From assembly GCA_025765595.1 (NCBI GenBank), contig JAIVFH010000043.1:62001-126000 (forward strand): DNA of 64,000 bases, in the 5' to 3' direction. Numbering within the stretch: the stretch's first letter is position 1; each line of letters starts with the position of its first letter. Below are positions 56,132 through 64,000 of the stretch, one piece after another. The DNA is from Obelidium mucronatum. Lineage: Eukaryota > Chytridiomycota > Chytridiomycetes > Chytridiales > Chytriomycetaceae. A program made the position numbers and the translations under genes. The notes below the pieces were generated by a model. It was not told the origin of the DNA. It did no database searches and saw only the letters and a list, made by a program, of their open reading frames with translations.

Positions 56132-56308
56132 CAAATGTCCAGGAGGAATGCCAACTTGCCCTCATTGTCCAGTTGTTGCAACCACCATTGCGTGAATTCG
56201 GTTTCATGCTTTGACCAGAAAGCTTTCACGTGGTTGTGTACGATTTCGAGGCTTTCAAGTTCGGCGTCGGTATTTTGGTTCTTGTTCTTAAACGGGCGAA
56301 GGGCCATT
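56132..56308 (-). pseudogene. truncated MYND-gene fragment (N-terminus only)
   Basis: A 58-codon frame that matches only the N-terminus of the neighbouring genes (LEIVHNHVKAFWSKHETEFT, GKLAFLLDI) and then stops. The sequence just after it (56060-56140) is a near copy of 57585-57665, the 5' flank of the complete gene. A leftover of unequal tandem duplication. Confidence 0.6.
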
Positions 56309-56442
56309 CTTGTTTCGGGGGAAGTTTACACTTTACAATTCACAATCCAATATTCTCCTTCATATCATATTCTGAGGATTTTTATTAAATTGTCATTTAA
56401 TCGATTTATTGGCTGGCAAAGAAGAAAAAATCCGTAGTTATC

Positions 56443-57537
56443 ATCATGACTTCTCCATGTACTTATTGTGGTCTGCTTTATGCGCTGGCCACGAAGATTT
56501 TTGACATACAGTGGAGCAATATCCCTCACGTCCACATGGGCAAAACTAGTATAATATGGAGTCAAAGGGAGAAAACCATCAGTAAAAAGCAAAAAGAAAA
56601 ACACACCTTCAGAGAAATAGATGGATCAAGTAAGCGATATTTGAACTTGCAGTTTCCACAACCTTTCGCACGAGCAACTTCCTGGTGGTGTTTTGCCTTG
56701 TGATTCTCCCAATCCCCGGATTGACACTCATTGTTGCAATAAAAAGTAGTTTGACACGTGCATGACAGCTCCAGACGTTGACTGGAGTTTACCACAAGCA
56801 GTGCAACCAACGTTGGCCTTGACAGTCTTCATACCACTTGATTGCTTGCCCAAATTCTCGCTCTTGAACTCATCAGCAATAATGCCCAATGCATTTACGA
56901 TAATGTACAATCTTTGTTTGAGAAGATTCCATTCTTCAACATAGCACCAAACTCCAGCCTCGCGATATTCGCTCAAGCGACGTTGCGATTCCATGAACTT
57001 GTTCCTGTCAACTCCCGCTGGAGGCTTCTTTGTCTTTTGGATGCGCTTTCCCAAAGGCTCCCCAATGAGAGCGACAAACTGGTTTGGGTATTCGTTCCGT
57101 TTATCCAACAACAAACCCTTCCGAATCTGTGACCTCAGAAAAGCCAGTTGTGCAACAGCAACTATTTCCAGAGAACAGTCTTCCACAGGATCTCTCGCCC
57201 AGCCAAGTTTGTGGATTGCGGGTGTTGCAGCATCAGCTTCCCCTGCAAATGTAAACTCCTTAAACAGAGCCGACAGATCGTAAAGAGCCTTAGGAACCAT
57301 TTCAGGAACAATGTGATGTGTAATATCAAAGGGAACTGGCTTAAACCCGAGGTCTGGCGAGATGGGAGAAACGTCAAGAAGAAAAGCCAACTTGTCTTTG
57401 TTGGCGAGCCCAGACCACCACTGCGTAAACTCCTTCTCGTGCTTTGACCAGAAAGACTTTACATTGTTGTGAACGATTCGAATACTTTCAATTTCGGTGT
57501 CATTGCTTCGGATTTGGTTTTGCTGAAACTGCTGCAT
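56443..57537 (-). CDS. protein with two MYND zinc fingers
   Basis: Starts MQQFQQNQIRSNDTEIES. About 230 residues of helical, unrecognised sequence (KLAFLLDVSPISPDLGFKP, LFKEFTFAGEADAATPAIHK) precede finger 1: GCTACGK, then after an apparent extra base near 56775 LSCTCQTTFYCNNECQSGDW and NHKAKHH. Finger 2 starts GCGNCKFKYRLL, crosses an intron (about 56605-56547) and ends FCPCGREGYCSTVCQKSSWP, HKADH. Ligand order C-x2-C...C-x-C-x4-YC-x3-CQ-x3-W-x2-HK fits MYND. Such fingers usually bind proline-rich partners in transcription regulators. The N-terminal part occurs three times in this locus. Confidence 0.65.
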
Positions 57538-57808
57538 TTTTTGAAACGATTATTCTCTTTTATTCTAATTTATCTATTTATACTTGATTTTATTCTGTAG
57601 TTTCTACTCTCTTTTTTTCTATCATAATATTCCGACTGTCATTGTGTCTGACGCAATAGTCAAATGCTTGTTCTGTTATTTTAAATCATCATTTAAACAT
57701 CAAAGTGTGTCTTAAATTCATTCGACTGCATTCACAACCCTTCCCTCATACGCCCTAAGTCCTAACCTTTCCCTTTTGACTCTAAAAAAAAACAGATCAG
57801 ATCAACAC

Positions 57809-60800
57809 ATGCCGCCCTCACCCGAACCAGTCATCAGAACGGAAGAGCGAGTATTCAAGAACGAAGACGGTGACACTGTCACCCAAACAATCACCACCTC
57901 AACCGAAACAGTAACGACTTTGAAACCCGTTGAGGTTGTTGAAGAAGTCGTTGCTGATGTTGTTGGTCCTGAAACCGTCACTGAAGAAGGCGATCTGGAT
58001 ATGGCGTGGTTGGCAAAGCAGATTGCTGATAACGAAAAGATTGCTGGTCTTGAGCTGCCGGATGGTTTGACTACTCAAGAAATCGTGCTCATTGCAAAGG
58101 TGTGGTTGTTGTTAGTGTTTTGCTCATTTAGGGAGATAGGAACAAGTCATTGAACAACCTCCCTTTTGAAAAAAAAACAACAACAGGCCATTAAAACAAA
58201 TAGTGTCTTGGACAAGCTCGATCTTCAAGGAAACGAAATCAACGACACTGGCTTGCTTGCTATTGCTGAAGGACTCGCTGTCAATCGTGGGATTGAGGAA
58301 TTCAGAATCGGTAACCAAACAGTGGTTGCCAGCGACGAAACGGAACGAATTCTGGCTGAAGCAGTTTTCAAAAACAGCAAGTTGAGTATTGGTTTGATTC
58401 TTGCAATTTTGTGATGCAATCCTTATTTAAAAAAAAATTCAACACAGCCTCCTTGTGTTCACCTACGGATTCAGAAACATCAAATACCAAAAGCTGGTGG
58501 AAGAAGCATTGGCGAGAAACAACACAGCCCATATTGCCTCCCGTACCCAGAAAATTACAAAAACTGTGTTTGTTGAGGAAGTGAAGGAAATCACAAAGGT
58601 GCTTGCAACTGAAACCGAAATTGAGGATGAAGACGATGCTTGCGTTTCCGGTCCAACTTCCAACAAGGACCTCGCTATCGCGGCTTCCTCTGCCGCAGCT
58701 CCAGCTGTCGCAGTGGCTGTTGCTGCCGTTGCTGCTGCAGTCCCAGCCTGTGTAGACGATTCCTCCAAGGATGTGTCTGCAACGCCCGTTGTTGTCAATG
58801 AAATCGCAATTGGCGAAGCCCCTATTGATGAAAAAGTCTCCGCGACTATCACCACTACAACCACAACCACAACCGACCAATTGATTGACCCAGCCATTGG
58901 TCGCGTTATCGCAGAAACTGTGTCGAAAAACCAAGAACAGGACTATGTTGTCGTTGAAGAAAAGGTGGAGGGAGTTCCTGTTCCTGCAGCTCCTTCTTCA
59001 GACGGCGATCTCTCATATGTTCAAGTCAGTGATGATGATACTCCCTCGACTTCCAACTACACATCTCCTCCGGTGAAACAAGAATCCTCCGCTGTTCCAT
59101 CCAACGGCGAAGGAATCAGCATTTTTGGTTACTTGGGAAAGGCCGCAGCTGGTGTCGGAAAAGGTTTGAGCGGCGCTGCGAACGCTGTTGCGAATGCGGC
59201 AACTGCCCCATCTTCTTCAGAAAAGGAGTCTGCCTCTCTTGGGTACAACCAACCTTTGTACGACAATCCCCCAGCATCTACTTATGGCCAAACACCAGCT
59301 GATGAAAAGACAGCTGCTTACGATCAAACCCCCTCTTACACTGCGCCAGTTGACCCTGTTGCTGATGCCAAGAACCGTCGCAAGATGATTCTGTTGCGCT
59401 TGGAAGCTCTCAAGTCCGATGACTACGACACTTATGAAGAGTTTGTGGCCGCTCAACAGGCTTTATCTTTGGAATTGGTTGAACTCGAAAAATACGAAGC
59501 ACCTTCAGACGACGCTGCTCCTGCTGTTGCCGAAAAATCTTCCACTGCTCCATCCAACGGCGAAGGAATCAACATTTTTGGTTACTTGGGAAAAGCCGCT
59601 GCTAATGTCGGAAAAGGGTTGAGCGACACCGCTAACGCCGTCGCCAAGGCGGCCACTGCCCCATCTTCTACCGAAAAGGAGCCTACTCGTGTTTCTTCTG
59701 GTTTTGTGAACTATCAATTTTATTACGACAATCAACCAGTTCCTTCAGTTGACGAAATACCAACTACCGCAAAGATTGTTGCTTACGACGAAAAGGCAAG
59801 CTACCCTGTATCCGATGATCCAATTGCCGATGCAATCACTCGCCGCAAGATGATTGTGTTTCGCCTGGAAACTCTCAAGCCTGACGATTACGAAACGTAC
59901 GAAGAGTATGTTGCTGCTCAACAGGCTTTATCGTTGGAATTGGTCGAACTTGAAAAGTATCAAGCACCTTCCAGCGACGCTGCTCCTGCCTGTTGAAGAA
60001 GAGGTCTCCACTGTTCCATCCAGTGGCGAAGGAATTCAACATTTTGGGTTACTTGGGAAAAGCCGCAGCTGGTGTCGGAAAAGGTTTGAGCGACGCCGCT
60101 AACGCCGTCGCCAATGCCGCCGCCGCTCCTTCTTCTGAATATGCAGATGTGTCTGCCAAGTCTTCGTACGGCCAGACCCCAGTGTCTTCAACTTACGGCC
60201 AAGTCCCCGCCGCTGCCGAATCCTAGCGTGGATCCTGTTGAAGAAGCAAAGAGACGCAGAAAGATGATTTTAGTCCGTATCGAAGGGTTTGAACGCCGAC
60301 GATTATGACACTTACGAAGAGTATGTCGCGGCTCAGCAAGCGCTTTCTCTGGAATTGGTTGAACTTGAAAGATCTCAGCCACTTGGAAATGTTGATGTGA
60401 AGGCGCTTACCGTTGAAGAGGACGTGAATGCTGAAGTCCTTGTGGTTCCTGGCGAAGGAGATGGAACCAATGTGTTTGGATTGTTGGGTAAGGTTGCTGC
60501 TGGTGTTGGTCGTGGTTTGAATGCCGTTGTTGAAGGAGTTGAGAGCGGAGTAAGTGCCGTTGGACAGGGCGTCCAAAAGGCTGGAGAAGCGTTGGCTTCC
60601 AACTCATCGGACACACCGTACCTTGAGGTGAGTTTTGTGTCAGAACGAGTGAGAGAATTTTGTTGACAAGTGTGTTATTTTTAAGGATGCCTTCGCGGTT
60701 CCAAATGCCCTTGACCAAATCTCTGCTGATCGCGTTGCCATTCCGGAGGCTCAAGCCACATACTCCACCCCTGCTACGGCTGCCTACACAACGACTGCAG

Positions 60801-61853
60801 TGGGAGAGGCACCTTCTGCCAAAAAGAGCCCAGCAAAGAAAGGTCGTTTCTCTATGACTCTGACTAAACCTCTCGGCAGCAGCAGCGGTCGCCCCACTCC
60901 ATCTTCGTCTCCACTCCCATCTTGCACGACTCCAACACCTGACTCTGTTCGCAACACATCTACCTCTACCACCACCACCACCACCACCACTGCTACTACT
61001 ACTTCCACATCTGCCTCATACACGCCTTCCTTCACTGGAATCCCAGAAATCCGTGAAGAAGACTACGAAACATACGAAGAGTACCTTCTCGCCCAACAAG
61101 CCGCCTCCCTTGCCATTGTCGAACAAAACGCCTACCGCGAACTATCCAACGCTGAAATCAAGGAAGTAGAAGAAGACACGATCGGCGAAGAAAATGTATT
61201 CTTGGAGGGTTTGAGCAAGAGAGTCGCTGGTGTCGTAAAGGGTGCCGTTGGGATTGTTGAAGATGGACTACAGGACGTGAAGGACGCTTTGAAGGACGCT
61301 GGAAACGGGACCTGTCTTGGAAGAGGATATGTTTGAAACAAAGACTATCCAAGAGTTGACTACGGCTGCATGTGAAGGTGAAGTTGTTGGTAGTGTTGTT
61401 GGGCAGAAGCAGCCACAGGACCGTTGGTGCCGCTGGGGGATACAAGTCTGCTTGTGCTGTTGAACTCCGTCCTGAAGATTTCGACACATTCGAGGAATAC
61501 GTTGCCGCGCAGCAAGCTGCTTCTTTGGAAGTTGTCGAAGGCGCTGCTCCTTTGAAGCCAGTCTAAAAGAACTGTTGAAATCACACGAACAAAGGAGATT
61601 GATGCCAAACTTGCAAATGCAGACGATTCCAGTACGGTTGCTGGTGGAAAGTCCTGGTACGAAGTCATTGTGGAGCCGGTTGTCGGATGTCGCGGCTGGA
61701 GCTTATAACGCTGTTGTGCGTCCCGATGTCTCCACCCCAGAAGCCAAGGAAAAGACTCAACAGGGTCGAGTGAATGCTGCTGCTGCATCTGCGACCGTTG
61801 TTGGGATCTTGGGGATTGTTTTGTTCAAGGTGGCCCGAAGCACAGTTGAATGA
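57809..61853 (+). CDS. tropomodulin-like LRR protein with five repeat modules and a C-terminal membrane anchor
   Basis: Exons 57809-58099, about 58184-58380 and about 58447 on. The N-terminal part has LDKLDLQGNEINDTGLLAIA and NLLVFTYGFRNIKYQKL, the leucine-rich-repeat C-cap seen in tropomodulin. After an acidic linker comes a repeat of about 150 residues combining an amphipathic Gly/Ala helix (GEGI.IFGYLGKAAAGVGKG) with an acidic helix (DDYDTYEEYVAAQQALSLEL); five copies of the second motif begin near 59419, 59883, 60297, 61060 and 61471. An Ala-rich end carries a membrane segment (AAAASATVVGILGIVLFKVA) with few residues beyond, so a tail anchor is likely. At least seven one-base shifts occur in the 3' half (listed in the findings). 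Role unknown; a membrane-tethered actin- or filament-linked scaffold is one guess. Confidence 0.6.
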
Positions 61854-62189
61854 GCGAGGAGAAAAAAAAACGGACGTTTTTACCACTTCCAAGTTTAACA
61901 GGTTATTATTTGAGCCTCATTATTTCCTGTTTTTGATTATTATCTTTTTTCTCTTTCCTCCCGAATACAAAAATAAAGAAATTTGGAAAACCTCTTTACA
62001 AAGAATAAACAATAAGTTTTTCCAACAAAATCCAAAAGTGACATAATATTATTGTCATATAGTGACAAGCTTTATAGGTTTGGAGATCGTGACTGCATGG
62101 GCGCGGTGGTTAGTTAAAAATTATAAATTGGTCATATTATCATAAATGGACAGCCGCGTTCTTTTCCGCTGCCGCACAACCTCCAAACC
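61854..62189. other. intergenic, nothing seen
   Basis: AT-rich spacer before the tRNA gene. Confidence 0.4.
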
Positions 62190-62261
62190 TGCTTATCCCA
62201 GGAGTCGAACCTGGATTTGCTCGGCCACAACGAGCTGTACTAACCGTTATACGAGATAAGC
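62190..62261 (-). tRNA. tRNA-His (anticodon GTG)
   Basis: Minus-strand 72-nt cloverleaf: acceptor GCTTATC pairs with GATAAGC and A follows; D arm GTATAACGGTTAGTAC; anticodon arm GCTCG-TTGTGGC-CGAGC with anticodon GTG; T arm CCAGG-TTCGACT-CCTGG. Layout equals fungal tRNA-His. No intron. The B box GGTTCGACTCC is canonical. Confidence 0.93.
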
Positions 62262-62486
62262 AAGTAGGAACACAAAAAAGGAAAATCATTCACTTGTTTT
62301 GCTGTAGATCCCATACATTTATCAGTATGAATAAAACAAAAAATAAAAACTTGCACAAGAATCTGAAAAGCAGAGACTGTTAGAAGTTTTTTTTCCATGG
62401 GGGGGAAGAAGTTGCTGTTTATTTTTAGGTGACAAACTTTTTTTTTTCAAACACCGACCTTAACAGAAAAAAAAACAAAGGAAACC

Positions 62487-63855
62487 ATGGCGTCTGCAAC
62501 AACATTATCCGAACTGTCTGCTCCCATCACAGCAACAGAGTCTCCGCCATCAGTCCAAACCGCTGTACCATTTGTACGATCCGACCGCGACTCTGCAGTC
62601 GAACCAGCACCTGCTTACACACCGAGTACATCCCGACCGCCCAAATACTTTGATGAATCCCTATGCGATACCTCAGACGATGATGATGATGACGACGCGA
62701 CTCTTAACGGCGATCATGGTCATCAAAGACGGGAAGTAGATCTTGCAGTATTCCAACAAAACGCGATACGACGCACATTGATGGGCCGTGGTGGCACTGG
62801 CGGTCTAGGCGAGAACCTGAATACACGATCGAAAAGACTCAAGAAGTGGAAAAGAACTTTGAAACTGAGTAAAATGAATTGGTGGGCTCTGTTCTTGCTC
62901 AACTGGGATGTGGTACAAAGTGAAATTCTTTTTTTTTATCTCTGAACCATTCAAATCAATTTATATATATACACATTCAAAAAAAAAAACAGATCATGTC
63001 TCTGCTGTTATTAATCAGCACGATTCTGTTGTTTCTTCCAGCAGCACTGGCATCCACGTTTCATGATAAATACGGCAGCGAAGGAGGTTCTACATCATCA
63101 GCTCTTGAGCAGTTTCTTCCCCTTGTGATTCCTCTGACATATACAGCCATGGCGATTACTGCCAAAAAAGCATACACAACGTGTACTCCTTCGACAAACC
63201 CCACATCGGAAACAGCCGTCCCGCCAACACATTTTCTCAAACTATACAACTTTTTTTACTTGATTCGTGCAGGGATGGATGTAGCTGCTGTAGGCCGTTA
63301 TTTGAGTGGATGGTATCCCGTGGAATACTTTGCCGTCAGTGCGTTGCGGTCGATTGTTGCATTAGGAACAGCGGGAGTTGGGTTATTTTACACTCAACTA
63401 TTCCCTTGTGAAGCAATTGATATGGGACATGGATCTGGTGTTGATGACGGCGGGATTTGGGTTGATATTGGAATGGGTCCAGCCAATCGATACAAAAAGC
63501 GACATGACGAGCAACTGGCGAATGAAGCGATGCAATATAATGAATCGTTTGATAATGCTTCTGGAACTGGGTCGTGGGGGAAGTGGGTGTCTGAACCCTG
63601 GTATAATTTTCCCAATTTATGTGACGCTGGTGAGCTGATTCAATTTCATGAGAGATTTAAAAAACTAATCCATCGTGAAATGTTTTCTCGTAGCTTGTTA
63701 TTCGCGTTCTTGTGATGGTATTTTTAATGTACTACACGCAACGGCTGACCAACCGACTGCTCCGCCGACTGGAGCGCAACCAGACGCGTGAAATGCGGCT
63801 CGGCCACTTTGGAGGCCTCCAGCACCGCATTGAGATGCAGACACTGCGACAATAA
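62487..63855 (+). CDS. multi-pass membrane protein, family unknown
   Basis: Exon 1 (62487-62910) starts MASATTLSELSAPITATES, with an acidic run (seven Asp near residue 70) and a basic stretch (RSKRLKKWKRTLKLSKMN) just before the membrane. An intron (about 62911-62993) leads to hydrophobic segments SLLLLISTILLFLPAALA, LPLVIPLTYTAMAI, YFAVSALRSIVALGTAGVGL and, after another intron or indel near 63695, LVIRVLVMVFLMYYT, ending RIEMQTLRQ at 63855. Three or four further segments are weak. Not recognised. Confidence 0.5.
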
Positions 63856-63936
63856 CATTTCCAGATAAATAATAATTTTTTTCCATTTTCCCCTGTGCTT
63901 GGTTTGAAAAGCAAAGCACTTACTCTACTCTGACCA

Positions 63937-64000
63937 ATGAACGCCGCGCCGCCCTCGAGTGCGGCCGCGTACGTGCGCCACCTGCTCTCGCAGCAGCAGC
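63937..64000 (+). CDS. start of a GC-rich gene, cut by the window edge
   Basis: ATG at 63937 followed by an Ala/Pro-rich, GC-rich frame (MNAAPPSSAAAYVRHLLSQQ) open to the end of the window. GC content jumps sharply at this ATG, as in the first exons at 52629 and 18089. Too short to identify. Confidence 0.4.
   Translation, partial: MNAAPPSSAAAYVRHLLSQQQ

Noticed and set aside
359..61853. Programmed +1 frameshifting as the main cause of the frame changes
   Set aside because: The sites share no common codon or stop context, and many fall in short runs, so consensus errors are simpler; kept only as a testable alternative.
1..64000. CRISPR arrays, bacterial operons, ribosomal RNA
   Set aside because: No regularly spaced short repeats or rRNA sequence seen; introns and gene families show a eukaryotic nuclear genome.

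Overview
The window looks like a nuclear contig from an early-diverging fungus, most likely a chytrid (inference). Genes carry many short GT-AG introns (about 35-130 nt, one of 389 nt). They include fungal housekeeping genes (RNA polymerase I subunit RPA34, a Nam8-type triple-RRM protein, mevalonate kinase, a Rag-type GTPase, a choline/ethanolamine phosphotransferase). They also include families common in zoosporic fungi, such as a class C GPCR, and a KDZ and an Ngaro-type transposon. Genes lie on both strands at high density.

Layout. 1-19 kb: a partial receptor-like gene at the left edge, a GT8 glycosyltransferase, RPA34, the Nam8-like protein, a RagC/Gtr2 GTPase, an unrecognised gene, ERG12, a BTB protein, a shortened tRNA-Ala-like sequence, two small coiled-coil paralogs, a RING/TRAF-zinc-finger protein and an intronless StrG-like oxygenase. 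19-20 kb: the first member of a six-cysteine-module family. 21.9-27.8 kb: a complete tyrosine-recombinase retrotransposon with split direct repeats and three intact ORFs, apparently inserted in the first coding exon of the class C GPCR gene that continues to 31.4 kb. 31.4-33.2 kb: a type I membrane protein whose ATG overlaps the GPCR stop codon. 33.2-39.4 kb: three tandem GT2 membrane glycosyltransferases. 39.5-45.4 kb: a complete KDZ DNA transposon with 95-bp TIRs, an 8-bp target duplication and a second, unrecognised gene. 45.5-52.6 kb: seven more members of the six-cysteine family, all on the minus strand, with the phosphotransferase among them. 52.6-54.5 kb: a GC-rich membrane-protein gene and a small gene. 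55-57.5 kb: a decaying tandem array of double-MYND-finger genes. 57.8-61.9 kb: a tropomodulin-like LRR protein with five repeat modules and a C-terminal membrane anchor. 62.2 kb: tRNA-His. 62.5-64 kb: another multi-pass membrane protein and the start of a GC-rich gene.

The most distinctive content is (i) the six-cysteine family (8 genes, 12 modules), with GPI-like C-terminal tails but no visible N-terminal signal peptides; (ii) the LRR/repeat/tail-anchor protein; (iii) the KDZ element with its passenger gene; and (iv) the retrotransposon interrupting a receptor gene. A general caution: at least 20 single-base frameshifts interrupt otherwise well-conserved genes, nearly all of them one extra base. 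This suggests residual insertion errors in the consensus more than gene death. Exon coordinates for such genes are approximate, and the coding spans include introns.
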